A DNA stretch of 55,533 nucleotides from Bacteroidales bacterium (GCA_035299085.1 DATGXG010000018.1:1-55533), one strand, 5' to 3'; counted from the first letter of the stretch, positions 1 to 8,979 are shown. Notes: generated from the letters alone by a model not told the origin. Made by a program: numbers and translations.

Positions 1-373
1 AGTCATGGATAACAGAATCCGAATCCCAACCGCATTCATGGATTTTGTAAAATAAAGCATTATGCTCCTGTTCAACCGGGTAATTAAGTGTTTTTATCAC
101 CTCTGAAGGAAGGGGATTTTTTTCTATCGCATAATAATGAATTCTTTTGCCTGTATTCAAAGCCTTCAGGCAGGTGAACCAGGCATTCAGACCAGTTCCA
201 AAACCAACCTCAAAGACGGTCAGATTATCTTTTCGACAAAGTATTAAATCGAGGCCCGACCTGATAAAAACATGTTCCGACTCAGTTACCGCTCCAAAAG
301 CGGAATGATAGTGTTCATTGATTTCCGGGAGCCAGATCGTATGACTGCCATCGGCTGTTAGAACGAGTTTCAT
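1..373 (-). CDS. mnmD: tRNA 5-methylaminomethyl-2-thiouridine methyltransferase MnmD, partial
   Basis: The 5' 124 codons of a minus-strand gene starting at ATG 373 run off the left edge of the window, so the C-terminus is missing. The translation begins MKLVLTADGSHTIWLPE and contains HYHSAFGAVTESEHVF and the SAM-binding motif FEVGFGTGLNAW, followed by the YAIEKNPL acidic-loop motif. This pattern is typical of the stand-alone MnmD (DUF752) methyltransferase domain, which completes mnm5s2U34 in the tRNA wobble position. In gamma-proteobacteria this domain is fused to MnmC; here the N-terminus starts directly with the MnmD domain. The gene is divergent from the DUF1573 gene. Confidence 0.88.
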   Translation of the reverse strand, partial: MKLVLTADGSHTIWLPEINEHYHSAFGAVTESEHVFIRSGLDLILCRKDNLTVFEVGFGTGLNAWFTCLKALNTGKRIHYYAIEKNPLPSEVIKTLNYPVEQEHNALFYKIHECGWDSDSVIHD

Positions 374-410
374 GGCTCAAAATTACAGTAAAATTGAACA
401 ACCTTTTTTA

Positions 411-418
411 TATCTTTG
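411..418 (+). promoter_or_regulatory. Bacteroidetes -7 element (TAnnTTTG) for the DUF1573 gene
   Basis: TATCTTTG matches the Bacteroidetes -7 consensus TAnnTTTG and lies 25 bases before the chosen ATG at 443. No good TTG -33 box is seen at 17-23 bases upstream, so this is only a half-match. If it is used, transcription would start close to 425. Confidence 0.4.
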
Positions 419-442
419 GGATTGATCAACTTCAAAATTACA

Positions 443-1558
443 ATGCATTTCAAGTTCATTTCCTTAATTGGCATGCTGCTGATTCCTTCAGCCATACTCA
501 CAGCACAGGAAAAACCGGTAATATCTTTCAGTGAAAAAGATTATGATTTCGGTACCGTCAGGGAAACGGATGGCTTGATCACACATGAATTCAAATTTAC
601 AAATGACGGTAAGGTGCCGCTCATTATCAATGATGTTAAAAGCAGTTGCGGATGCACGGTTCCTTCATGGCCTCATGAGCCGGTTTTACCGGGCAAGTCG
701 GCTACCGTAAAAGTCACATTCAACCCTGAAAACCAGTCAGGGGCAATCGGAAAAACGGTAAAGATCATCAGCAATGCCAGTGTGCAACAGGTAGTCCTGG
801 GATTACGGGGGGTTGTGATTCCCACTGAAAAAGTGGAGGATACCTATAAGTTTACAGTCGGTGATTTAAGGATTCAGACTATTTATGCAGCTTTCGGAGA
901 AGTATTTAAGGGCAGAAATGATACTTATGAACTTAAGGTATTCAATAATTCGAAAACGGATGCCATGTCACTAAGTTTCAAGTCGGTTCCTGCCCATCTT
1001 AAAATAACAGTTACTCCTGAAAAGCTTGAACCCCAGCAGGAAGGTGTCATCAAAATAGAGTATTTATCGGATCAGACACCGTCATGGGACTACACAGTCG
1101 ACAGGCTCAATTTGCTGATCAACGGCACTGAATTGCCGAATAACAGGATTAATGTAACTGCTTCGCTGAAGGAGGATTTTTCAGGTTACACGGCTGACCA
1201 AATGGCTAATGCAGCGCGTGCCCAATTTGATGAACACGAATTTGATTTCGGTACCATTCCGGAGGGGAAAACGGTTGATCATTCGTTTACGATAAAAAAC
1301 ACCGGGAAATCCGATCTTTATATACGTAAAGTTTCAGCAAGCTGCGGATGCACTGCGGTTCAGCCTGCAAAAACCAAAATAGGCCCTGGCGATTCCACAC
1401 TTATTAAAGCGGTATTCAACACACGGGCTACAAACGGAGCACAAAAGAAGGCAATCACTGTTATTACAAACGATCCGAAACAATCAAGGGCTATATTATG
1501 GATTAATGCCTTTGTTGAAACACAAGCCGGTAATAAAAACAGTGAACAGCACGAATGA
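443..1558 (+). CDS. DUF1573 tandem-domain exported protein
   Basis: This is an exported protein with two DUF1573 (Ig-like, ASH/MSP-type) domains. The ATG at 443 is preferred over an upstream in-frame TTG at 416 because it gives a clean signal peptide (MHFKFISLIGMLLIPSA, then TAQE). The first domain carries the motif DYDFGTV...SSCGCTVP near residues 30-75. The second carries FDFGTIPEG...ASCGCTAV near residues 260-305. The region between them is beta-rich and has no recognised motif. The family is very common in Bacteroidetes envelopes and has no settled biochemical role. The last bases overlap the start of meaB by 4 bases (ATGA), which suggests translational coupling even though the functions look unrelated. 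Confidence 0.85.
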   Translation: MHFKFISLIGMLLIPSAILTAQEKPVISFSEKDYDFGTVRETDGLITHEFKFTNDGKVPLIINDVKSSCGCTVPSWPHEPVLPGKSATVKVTFNPENQSGAIGKTVKIISNASVQQVVLGLRGVVIPTEKVEDTYKFTVGDLRIQTIYAAFGEVFKGRNDTYELKVFNNSKTDAMSLSFKSVPAHLKITVTPEKLEPQQEGVIKIEYLSDQTPSWDYTVDRLNLLINGTELPNNRINVTASLKEDFSGYTADQMANAARAQFDEHEFDFGTIPEGKTVDHSFTIKNTGKSDLYIRKVSASCGCTAVQPAKTKIGPGDSTLIKAVFNTRATNGAQKKAITVITNDPKQSRAILWINAFVETQAGNKNSEQHE

Positions 1559-2670
1559 AAGGAACCACCTATAAAAGTGCACTGATTGTGAATGATGGCG
1601 TTTCGCAGCCTCCCGACATCAATGAAGAGTCGATCAGGCGGCATAAGCAGAAGCGCCGCAAACTCCCGGGCGTTCAGGAGTTCATTGACGGTATACGTTC
1701 GGGTAACCGGATCATGCTTAGCCAGGCCATCACCTTAACAGAGAGTTCTCTTCCGTCACACAGCGAACTGGCCCAACAGATCATCGAAAAATGCCTGCCC
1801 ATGTCGGGACATTCAATACGTGTAGGTATTACCGGGGTTCCCGGAGTAGGCAAAAGTACGTTCATTGAATCGCTTGGGATGAAACTTATCAGTGAGAACC
1901 GCCGGCTGGCCGTTCTGGCGATTGACCCGAGCAGTGAGCGTTCAAAAGGCAGTATAATGGGTGATAAAACAAGGATGGAACAGCTTTCAGCCGAACCTCA
2001 TGCATTTATCAGGCCATCGCCTTCCGCCGGATCCCTTGGAGGAGTTGCCCGTAAAACCCGTGAAACCATCATTCTTTGCGAAGCAGCAGGATTTGATACG
2101 ATATTTATTGAAACGGTGGGTGTAGGTCAGAGTGAGACTGCCGTACATTCAATGGTTGATTTTTTTCTTTTGCTTATGCTGGCCGGTGCCGGCGATGAAC
2201 TGCAGGGAATAAAAAGAGGAATCATGGAAATGGCCGATGCGATAGCCATTACGAAATCCGACGGTGAGAATATGGAAAAAGCTGACAGGGCGCGGTCTGA
2301 ATACGCCAATGCACTTCACTTATTTCCTCCTTCACCTTCAGGGTGGATACCAAAAGTTATGACCTGTTCTTCCAGGACCGGTAAAGGAATTCCCGAGGTC
2401 TGGGATACGGTTCTTGAATATATGGCAACCGTAAAACACAATGGCTATTTTGAAAGAAAACGCCTTGAACAGTCGCGTTACTGGATGTATGAAACCATAA
2501 ACCAGAATCTGAAAGATTCTTTTTATTTCGATGCCCGGATTCAGAAAATGCTTCTCAGGTATGAACAGAAAGTGCTGGCGGGACAGACAACTCCTTTTAC
2601 ACCGGCCCGTGATCTGCTTGAGAAGTATTTCAGAAGAAAATGGATCAAAATGAACAAAGGAAGGTTGTAG
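1555..2670 (+). CDS. meaB: Methylmalonyl-CoA mutase-associated GTPase MeaB
   Basis: This is a 371-residue G3E-family P-loop GTPase of the MeaB/ArgK type, which protects and reloads adenosylcobalamin in methylmalonyl-CoA mutase. The Walker A motif GVPGVGKS is at residues 94-101, followed by the family motifs AIDPSSERSKGSIMGDKTRM, RPSPSAGSLGGVARKTRE and ETVGVGQSE. The base-recognition motif is ITKSDG. Length is slightly above the usual 320-340 because of a charged N-terminal extension of about 35 residues. Its start overlaps the preceding stop (ATGA). The mutase genes mutA/mutB are not adjacent, as is often the case in Bacteroidetes. Confidence 0.93.
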   Translation: MKGTTYKSALIVNDGVSQPPDINEESIRRHKQKRRKLPGVQEFIDGIRSGNRIMLSQAITLTESSLPSHSELAQQIIEKCLPMSGHSIRVGITGVPGVGKSTFIESLGMKLISENRRLAVLAIDPSSERSKGSIMGDKTRMEQLSAEPHAFIRPSPSAGSLGGVARKTRETIILCEAAGFDTIFIETVGVGQSETAVHSMVDFFLLLMLAGAGDELQGIKRGIMEMADAIAITKSDGENMEKADRARSEYANALHLFPPSPSGWIPKVMTCSSRTGKGIPEVWDTVLEYMATVKHNGYFERKRLEQSRYWMYETINQNLKDSFYFDARIQKMLLRYEQKVLAGQTTPFTPARDLLEKYFRRKWIKMNKGRL

Positions 2671-2737
2671 AACAAAATGCAGATTTCTTTGCTATTATAT
2701 AAAATTAGAATAACTCAACCCTTAAATTTTTTCAATA

Positions 2738-4129
2738 ATGAATTATGACCTCGTAGTAATTGGCAGCGGGCCTGGTGGATACGTGGCCGCCATACGTGCA
2801 TCACAGCTTGGAATGAAAACAGCAGTAGTGGAAAAAGCAGAAATAGGCGGAATATGCCTGAACTGGGGTTGCATCCCTACAAAAGCCCTGTTAAAAAGCG
2901 CCCAGGTTTTCAATTACATGAAGCATTCATCCGATTACGGAGTTCTGATGGAATCTGAAGCGAAAGCCGACCTTGCCAAAATGGTTGAACGCAGCCGCGG
3001 AGTGGCCGACGGTATGAGCAAGGGTGTTCAGTTCCTTTTCAGAAAGAATAAGATTGACCATATTGCAGGACACGGAAGGCTTGAGGATAACCAGACAGTA
3101 GCCGTAACAGACAAGGATGGAAAAGTTACCAAAATTAATGCGAAAAACATCATACTTGCAACAGGAGCCCGTTCACGAGAACTTCCCAATCTCATACAGG
3201 ACGGGGTAAAGATAATTGGTTACAGGGAAGCGCTTGTTTTGAAGAAGAAACCTGAATCGATGGTTGTTGTCGGGTCCGGTGCAATCGGCAGTGAATTCGC
3301 CCATTTTTACAATTCAATAGGGACAAAAGTCACGCTTGTAGAATTTCTGCCCAATATTGTGCCACTCGAGGACGAAGAAGTTTCAAAACAGCTTGAGCGT
3401 TCGTTTAAGAAAGCCGGCATGGAGGTAATGACCTCTTCAAGCGTTGAATCGGTTGATACAACAGGTAAATTATGCAAGGTCACGATTAAAACACCAAAAG
3501 GCGGTGAAACAAGGGAAGCTGAAATAGTGCTTTCTGCCGTTGGAATCACAGCCAACCTTGAGGATATCGGACTTGAAAAACTGAATATTACTGTTGAGAA
3601 GGGAAAGATAAAGGTGGATGAGTTTTACCGCACCAATGTAAAAGGAGTTTATGCCATAGGCGATATTGTGGGCGGCCAGGCATTGGCGCATGTGGCCTCA
3701 GCCGAAGGCATCACCTGTGTGGAAAAAATCGCCGGTATGAATCCGGAGCCGTTGAATTACAATAATGTGCCGGGGTGTACCTATACAACTCCCGAGATTG
3801 CATCAGTGGGATTTACCGAAAAAGCGGCTAAAGAAGCAGGTTATGAAATCAAGGTAGGTAAATTCCCTTACACGGCATCGGGCAGGGCAAGTGCAGCAGG
3901 CAACAAGGATGGATTTGTTAAGTTAATTTTTGATGCGAAATACGGTGAGTTGCTTGGCGCCCATCTGATCGGTGAAAATGTGACCGAGATGATTGCGGAG
4001 CTGGTAATAGCCCGTAAGCTTGAGACAACCGGTCATGAAATCATCAAGACCATTCATCCCCACCCCACTATGTCGGAAGCCGTAATGGAAGCCGCTGCAG
4101 CAGCTTACGGGGAGGTGATACATATATAG
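2738..4129 (+). CDS. lpdA: Dihydrolipoyl dehydrogenase (E3)
   Basis: This flavoprotein disulfide reductase re-oxidises the dihydrolipoyl group of 2-oxo-acid dehydrogenase or glycine-cleavage complexes with NAD+. At 463 residues it is normal in length. The FAD-binding GSGPGGYVAA motif is at residues 9-18. The redox-active pair is C40/C45 in GGICLNWGCIPTK, the NAD-binding motif is VVGSGAIGSEFA, the second FAD motif is YAIGDIVGG, and the active-site HPHPTMSE lies near residue 440. The gene stands alone, with no E1 or E2 beside it. It is the only E3 in the window and a candidate partner for the E1/E2 pair at 48390-52105. Confidence 0.95.
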   Translation: MNYDLVVIGSGPGGYVAAIRASQLGMKTAVVEKAEIGGICLNWGCIPTKALLKSAQVFNYMKHSSDYGVLMESEAKADLAKMVERSRGVADGMSKGVQFLFRKNKIDHIAGHGRLEDNQTVAVTDKDGKVTKINAKNIILATGARSRELPNLIQDGVKIIGYREALVLKKKPESMVVVGSGAIGSEFAHFYNSIGTKVTLVEFLPNIVPLEDEEVSKQLERSFKKAGMEVMTSSSVESVDTTGKLCKVTIKTPKGGETREAEIVLSAVGITANLEDIGLEKLNITVEKGKIKVDEFYRTNVKGVYAIGDIVGGQALAHVASAEGITCVEKIAGMNPEPLNYNNVPGCTYTTPEIASVGFTEKAAKEAGYEIKVGKFPYTASGRASAAGNKDGFVKLIFDAKYGELLGAHLIGENVTEMIAELVIARKLETTGHEIIKTIHPHPTMSEAVMEAAAAAYGEVIHI

Positions 4130-4130
4130 G

Positions 4131-4209
4131 AATGTGCTGATGTGCTAATGTGCTGATGTGCTTTTTTGAGTTAATCGGCACATTGGCTTATTGATTTATT
4201 GGCACATTA
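4131..4209. repeat. GTGCTGAT-type short tandem/inverted repeat
   Basis: The left part (4131-4161) repeats the unit AATGTGCTGATGTGCT almost exactly. The right part (4177-4208) carries GGCACATTGG and TTGGCACATTA, which are inverted relative to the left part, so the whole stretch can fold as a hairpin. The stop codon of the DUF4907 gene (4207-4209, minus strand) lies inside the right arm. Confidence 0.6.
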
Positions 4210-4542
4210 TTTTATCACCCCTATCTTCCTCAAATCCTTAAAATCAATCACGGGAACAATGCCTTGTTGAAGATGGGTTAGCACCAGTTTGCCGGTTTTC
4301 AGTGCAAGGCGCTTGGTCGGAAACGGATTTTTGCCGGGAATAAGAGGAATGAAGGCTTGGTCAATAACAACTTTTTCCTCCCGTAATATCCGGAATCCCC
4401 ATCCGTTTTCAATTTTATAGGCAACCACCCTTTCAGACGGGGGGGAAACAATATGAATAACATTGAAAACAATAATGCCACCGAGTATAACGAAAAGAAG
4501 CGGATAAAAAACCCGCTTCCTGCTAATATCCTTGATTTTCAT
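4207..4542 (-). CDS. DUF4907-like single-pass membrane protein
   Basis: I chose the ATG at 4542 (MKIKDISRKR), four bases past the stop of the Kelch gene; ATG 4554 is an alternative that overlaps that stop. The 111-residue product has a basic N-terminus, one membrane segment (YPLLFVILGGIIVFNVIHIV) and a soluble domain of about 75 residues with NGWGFRILREEKVVIDQAF and NPFPTKRLA. This resembles the Bacteroidetes family DUF4907, whose function is unknown. The soluble part should face the periplasm. It is probably co-transcribed with the Kelch lipoprotein. A longer reading frame starting inside the Kelch gene is not supported. Confidence 0.7.
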   Translation of the reverse strand: MKIKDISRKRVFYPLLFVILGGIIVFNVIHIVSPPSERVVAYKIENGWGFRILREEKVVIDQAFIPLIPGKNPFPTKRLALKTGKLVLTHLQQGIVPVIDFKDLRKIGVIK

Positions 4543-4546
4543 AATA

Positions 4547-5560
4547 TCAATCATCTGCATTGAAATCATCAACAGGTCTGAATTCGTATAAATCATCGAA
4601 ATAGGTGGATGAGCCATTATATCCGGTTGCGACAAATCCTCTTCCACTTGCAGTTGTAAAGGCAACGGCGTTGCTTCTTGCAACACCTTCAAAACTGGTT
4701 TTGGCTACCCAAAGATCGGTATCCGGGTTGTATTCCCATACATCCTTAACTGTACCGCCTTTTTCACCGGTTGTTACATAAGCACGGCCCGCTATAGTGA
4801 ATGCAACCGCTTTCTGGCGTGTAATTGTATAATCATCATCATATGACTCGGCACTTACATCGTCAACTTTACGCATAGCCGTCCATTTATCAGTTCCCGG
4901 ATCATACATGAAAAAATCGTCGATGTTTACGCCATTCTTTTCACCGGTAACCACATATCCCTTGTTACCCAATACAAAGGCTACAGCTTCCCTTACCTTG
5001 GTAGGATAGGAGGCAATTTCTTTCCATGTGTTAGTTTGCGGATCGTAAGAGTAAAAGTCGAGCAGCGTGCTGCCATTATAGCCGGTTCCCATGTAACCAA
5101 TATCATTTATTGAAAATGCAACGGCAGAATACCGGCCAATAGGGCAATCAGCGACCCTTTTCCAGGTGTTCGTTTCGGGAGTATATTCCCAGAAGTCTTT
5201 CAATTCTTTTGTATTATCACGACCTGTGCCGACATATCCCTTACCTCCGGCGGTGAAAGCTACAGCACCGGTTCTTGGGGTCATAAGTGAATCTGTGGCA
5301 ACGATTTCCCATCTGTCGGCGTTAACATTATAGGAATAGAAATTATTCAAGCGATCATCTCCGTTATAACCGGTACCCACATAACCCATTTCGCCAATTG
5401 CAAATGCTACGGCTTCTTGCCTGGCATCTCCCCTATAATCGGGCTTTTCAAGCCAATTGCCTATTAAATCAGTGGTTTTGTCCTTTTTACATGAAATAAC
5501 TGTGGTGGCAACGGCCAGGGTCAGCAGCATAACTAATAAAACATTCTTCGGTATTTTCAT
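4547..5560 (-). CDS. Kelch-repeat lipoprotein
   Basis: The 337-residue protein starts with a lipoprotein signal (MKIPKNVLLVMLLTLAVATTVISCKK) with a lipobox Cys near residue 24. It then has about six Kelch-type blades with the recurring pattern AVAF..G..GYVGTGY(N)G...L.DF(Y/W)EY(D/N)P.T(N/D)(T/K)W. The repeats should close into a beta-propeller on the cell surface or the outer face of the inner membrane. The ligand is unknown. The downstream DUF4907 gene follows within 5 bases, so the two likely act together. Confidence 0.85.
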   Translation of the reverse strand: MKIPKNVLLVMLLTLAVATTVISCKKDKTTDLIGNWLEKPDYRGDARQEAVAFAIGEMGYVGTGYNGDDRLNNFYSYNVNADRWEIVATDSLMTPRTGAVAFTAGGKGYVGTGRDNTKELKDFWEYTPETNTWKRVADCPIGRYSAVAFSINDIGYMGTGYNGSTLLDFYSYDPQTNTWKEIASYPTKVREAVAFVLGNKGYVVTGEKNGVNIDDFFMYDPGTDKWTAMRKVDDVSAESYDDDYTITRQKAVAFTIAGRAYVTTGEKGGTVKDVWEYNPDTDLWVAKTSFEGVARSNAVAFTTASGRGFVATGYNGSSTYFDDLYEFRPVDDFNADD

Positions 5561-5721
5561 GTGATGTAGTTTAACTAATACTAGTGTTAATTTTGCGATG
5601 AATTTAAGTGCTTTTTTTAAAACTCTGAATGCAATTTTTCTTTATTAATAATTTTTAACGTTTGGTTCTGCAAAGCAAAAATAAAGACATAGAAGCGATT
5701 AATAAAATTTTTAGTCTTTAT

Positions 5722-5754
5722 TTTGCGAGGACAAAGATGAAATAAATATTTTTG
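5722..5754 (+). promoter_or_regulatory. Bacteroidetes-type promoter for the DUF4270 gene
   Basis: TTTG at 5722-5725 and TATTTTTG at 5747-5754 are separated by 21 bases, matching the phylum consensus TTTG-N(19-21)-TAnnTTTG. A second -7-like match, TAGATTTG, lies at 5770-5777 with poorer spacing. The predicted leader to the ATG at 5844 is about 80 bases. The surrounding 5561-5843 gap is AT-rich and shows nothing else. Confidence 0.6.
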
Positions 5755-5843
5755 TCTGCCAATTTAAATTAGATTTGTTTCCCGTAAATCTTTATTTCAA
5801 GGCATAACACAGGAACTTTTAGTTAACAGATAAAATATACAGG

Positions 5844-7172
5844 ATGATCAGGAATCTTATTTATATTCTCACACTGCCATTTTTATGGATGTCGTGCAGT
5901 GAGAATAAAACATTTGATATCGGAACGGACAATGTGGATGTAAAAAGCAGCATTTCCCTCATAGATACATTTACTGTTAACAGTTACACGGTAATGCTTG
6001 ATTCGCTTCATACATCCGGATTATCTGCGCCGTCAGCTGTTATCGGACGATTTGATGATCCTGATTTCGGGCTTTTTACTGCAAGCAGCTTCTTCACTGT
6101 TGATATACCGGGAACAAATAAATTCGGAATACAGGATGATTACGTGTTTGATTCGCTATGCCTGGGCCTTGTATATAATAAGTATTATGAAGGAGACACA
6201 GCGCTGCCGTTTACAATTGATGTTCATCGTCTGCAGCAAACGATTAAAACAAACAGCGCCGACGGGTATTTTTATAATACTGACAGCATTGCTGCAATGC
6301 CGGAACTTTTTGGCAGTATAACATTCAAACCGTCGCCCAATTCAGGTGATACTATCTGGATACCGATCGATAGTACTTTTGGAATTCAGTTGTTCACCTA
6401 CATGAAGAATAATAACCACCGCGTAACTGATGCTACCGACTGGGAAGATTTCTTTAAAGGTTTTATGGTCCGCTATGGTGAAAACAATAAATCAGTTATG
6501 GGTTTTTATTTTCCGGTCGGCTCCGGGAGCCCATATGCACCGGCTATGAGGGTGTTTTATCATTATGTTCAATATTCAGTTGTGAAGCGCCATGTTGATT
6601 TCAAATCAGCGGCCGGCAAACAGTTTAACCGGTTTATGCTGTACAACCCCAAAGTACCGTTCCCCAAAAACCTGCATGATAAGTTGAGTTCTTCGGAAAC
6701 GGCAAACCGGACATTTCTTCATTCCGGTGTAGGGATCGTTACCCGTCTTGAGATTCCGTATCTTAAAAATTTATACTACGTCGGGAATGATATCCAGATC
6801 CTCAACGCTGAACTTGAAGTGGAACCTGCAACCAATACCTATACCGAAGAGACCTTACCTGTAAACCTTAGCCTGACTTCAACTGACGATCTGAACCGTT
6901 GGGGCTCCTTATTATATAATAAGTCCAACAGGTATTCGTCCTTTGAAAATCTCACGATTGATATGGTAAACCAGGAGAATACCCGGTACACATTTGAGAT
7001 TACGAATTTCATCAAAAGTAATCTTGAAAAACAGAATGATGACACACCGGCCATGCTGATGACCATTTCAGCTGATGACCTGTATCAGACATCACGCAGG
7101 CTTATCATAGGAAGTCATAAGAACAGGATTAACAAGGTACGGCTGAAAATATACTATATGAACATCGAATAA
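5844..7172 (+). CDS. DUF4270-family lipoprotein
   Basis: The 442-residue lipoprotein has the signal MIRNLIYILTLPFLWMSCS with a lipobox Cys at residue 18. The body matches the Bacteroidetes DUF4270 pattern: an N-terminal block DTFTVNSYTVMLDSLHTSG, then AVIGRFDDPDFG, and a C-terminal beta-rich half ending with a conserved RL(I)IGSHKNRINKVRLKIYY motif. Function is not established; members are predicted surface or periplasmic proteins. The gene is followed after 10 bases by the beta-barrel gene at 7183 and probably shares its transcript, so an outer-membrane role is likely. Confidence 0.8.
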   Translation: MIRNLIYILTLPFLWMSCSENKTFDIGTDNVDVKSSISLIDTFTVNSYTVMLDSLHTSGLSAPSAVIGRFDDPDFGLFTASSFFTVDIPGTNKFGIQDDYVFDSLCLGLVYNKYYEGDTALPFTIDVHRLQQTIKTNSADGYFYNTDSIAAMPELFGSITFKPSPNSGDTIWIPIDSTFGIQLFTYMKNNNHRVTDATDWEDFFKGFMVRYGENNKSVMGFYFPVGSGSPYAPAMRVFYHYVQYSVVKRHVDFKSAAGKQFNRFMLYNPKVPFPKNLHDKLSSSETANRTFLHSGVGIVTRLEIPYLKNLYYVGNDIQILNAELEVEPATNTYTEETLPVNLSLTSTDDLNRWGSLLYNKSNRYSSFENLTIDMVNQENTRYTFEITNFIKSNLEKQNDDTPAMLMTISADDLYQTSRRLIIGSHKNRINKVRLKIYYMNIE

Positions 7173-7182
7173 AAGAACCACA

Positions 7183-8433
7183 ATGCACAGATTATTTTTA
7201 TACCTTATCGTATTTTCATTTGTTCAGGTAGGCTTATCAGCCCAGGAAAGGACCCATTTGCCCTATTCCGTTTACGGCATTGGTCAGATTCTGCCGAAAG
7301 GCTTTACAAGAAACCTCGCTATGGGACGAACCGGCATTGCCCTTTCATCACCTGCCTATCTCAATAGTGTGAATCCTGCTTCTCTCCATACGGTTGACAG
7401 CATTTCGTTCTTTTTCGATTTCGGTTTAAATGGAGATATTGTAAAATACTCAACAAGTAACGAAGGTACACAAAAAGGAAACGACTTCAACATTCATAAT
7501 ATAGCCATCGGGTTCTCGGTAATGAATAACTGGAAAGCCAGTATCGGAATATCTCCTTACAGTTCGGTAGGCTATAAGATTAAAACCACTGAAGAGATCC
7601 AGGGAACGCCAAACGGAACCTATAATGTTCAGAAATCCGGATCAGGAGGACTGAACCAGTTTTACATCAATAATTCATTTACTTTTTTTAAGCACCTGAG
7701 CCTGGGAGTCAGTATGAATTACCTTTTCGGAACTATTGAATCTTCTGAAAAAATTAATGCTCCTGATCTTATGACAAACGATTTGATCATCAAACAATCA
7801 CGGTATCTTAAAAAGTTTTATGCTGATTTTGGTGCGCAGTATTTCTTTCCTGTAAATAAAAATATTGAAGTAACCCTCGGTGGTATTTTTGGTAACACTC
7901 ATTACCTCACACAAAAAGATAAAATAACCGTTTACGAATTCCAGGGTGATATTTTAAAAGATGAAAACACGGATCATGGCACGTTTAAATTTCCCATGTA
8001 TTTCGGCGGTGGTTTTTCCGTGATGTATAAAAACAGCCTCACGATAAGCGGGGATTATATTTACCAGGATTGGTCGAATACCTCTTCCAATAGCAGTAAT
8101 TTCAAATACAGGAGCAACAATATAATCAGGGCCGGAATTGAGCTTATCCCGGGAAGATTTAACAAATTAGGGTATTTCGGGGGTATTTCATATCGCCTTG
8201 GATATTACCATGAGGAATCATACCTGCAGTTCAGGGAGCGTACTTTTGCAGATAATGGAATTACGGCAGGACTGGGATTCCCGATTCTTCAGAACCGTAC
8301 TACAATCAATTTTTCCTATAATTACGGAATAAACGGAACTTTAGAAAACAGGCTTGTAAAAGAAAAATACCAGATGTTCATTATAAGCCTCACCCTGCAT
8401 GACTGGTGGTTTATGAAGAGGCAGATTGATTAG
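7183..8433 (+). CDS. Outer-membrane beta-barrel protein (FadL/PorV-like)
   Basis: The 416-residue protein has a signal peptide (MHRLFLYLIVFSFVQVGLSAQE) followed by a long series of amphipathic beta-strands, and ends in an aromatic-rich tail. The N-terminal block SVYGIGQILPKGFTRNLAMGRTG and the NSVNPASL motif resemble Bacteroidetes membrane proteins distantly related to FadL/PorV-type barrels. The substrate cannot be told. It lies in a two-gene unit behind the DUF4270 lipoprotein. A hairpin starts at the stop codon. Confidence 0.7.
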   Translation: MHRLFLYLIVFSFVQVGLSAQERTHLPYSVYGIGQILPKGFTRNLAMGRTGIALSSPAYLNSVNPASLHTVDSISFFFDFGLNGDIVKYSTSNEGTQKGNDFNIHNIAIGFSVMNNWKASIGISPYSSVGYKIKTTEEIQGTPNGTYNVQKSGSGGLNQFYINNSFTFFKHLSLGVSMNYLFGTIESSEKINAPDLMTNDLIIKQSRYLKKFYADFGAQYFFPVNKNIEVTLGGIFGNTHYLTQKDKITVYEFQGDILKDENTDHGTFKFPMYFGGGFSVMYKNSLTISGDYIYQDWSNTSSNSSNFKYRSNNIIRAGIELIPGRFNKLGYFGGISYRLGYYHEESYLQFRERTFADNGITAGLGFPILQNRTTINFSYNYGINGTLENRLVKEKYQMFIISLTLHDWWFMKRQID

Positions 8434-8512
8434 GATGGCTTTAGCCATCTCCGGTAAACAGAAACTTTACACCGGATCTTTATTTTGTTGTTCACCCGGC
8501 CTGAAGGCCGGG
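8434..8512. repeat. Two short hairpin repeats after the barrel gene
   Basis: GATGGCT/AGCCATC (8434-8440 and 8443-8449, 2-base loop) begins one base after the TAG stop. CCCGGCC/GGCCGGG (8495-8501 and 8506-8512, TGAA loop) follows. Both are perfect 7-bp stems of the kind found scattered in Bacteroidetes intergenic regions. Neither has a T-tract in the plus direction, so they are unlikely to be intrinsic terminators. Confidence 0.55.
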
Positions 8513-8519
8513 GCAATGA

Positions 8520-8548
8520 AAAACAAAAACCACTCTTTTGGAGTGGTC
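8520..8548 (-). terminator. Rho-independent terminator of the 68-residue protein gene
   Basis: ACCACTC (8530-8536) pairs with GAGTGGT (8542-8548) around a 5-base loop. Read on the minus strand, the stem is followed directly by TTTTTGTTTTT. It lies about 40 bases beyond the stop of the small minus-strand gene at 8588, which supports that gene being transcribed on its own. Confidence 0.75.
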
Positions 8549-8587
8549 TTTGATGATGCCTGTGAGATTGATTTCTTAGAATAATAC

Positions 8588-8794
8588 TTAGTAAGTAAAC
8601 TGATAGCGCTTCCGGAGTTCCTTCTGGAACTCACCGATTTTCCGTTCCAAATCATCAATTTCGTTTTTCAGCTTACCTGTATCATGTCCTTCCGATTCAA
8701 GTTCACGGATGAAACGACGGTTAATGATGATTTTTTTCTGGCATTCGTAAATGCTTGAGATGAGACTTTTGATGTTGTACTTTACGTCAAGCAT
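8588..8794 (-). CDS. Small coiled-coil protein, 68 residues
   Basis: The product is short, charged and mostly helical. Its heptad-like stretch (ESEGHDTGKLKNEIDDLERK and onward) predicts a coiled coil, and it has no signal peptide or membrane segment. The gene has a well-placed minus-strand terminator 40 bases downstream, which argues for a real gene rather than a chance frame. I do not recognise a named family. The cytoplasmic coiled coil suggests self-association or binding to a larger protein. Confidence 0.65.
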   Translation of the reverse strand: MLDVKYNIKSLISSIYECQKKIIINRRFIRELESEGHDTGKLKNEIDDLERKIGEFQKELRKRYQFTY

Positions 8795-8979
8795 AATGGG
8801 TAAAGTTTAGTTAGTGATTTTGCCTAATTAACTTTTGTTCATTAAAAACAGAACAAGTTATCAAAAGCTAATTTACTACTTATTAACTACTATTTCAACA
8901 CAAAAGTTACGTTTTAACACTATTTTTTTGCACGTTAGCATTTTTTAAGATTTGTAATTGTTAATAACTTTTTTCCGAA

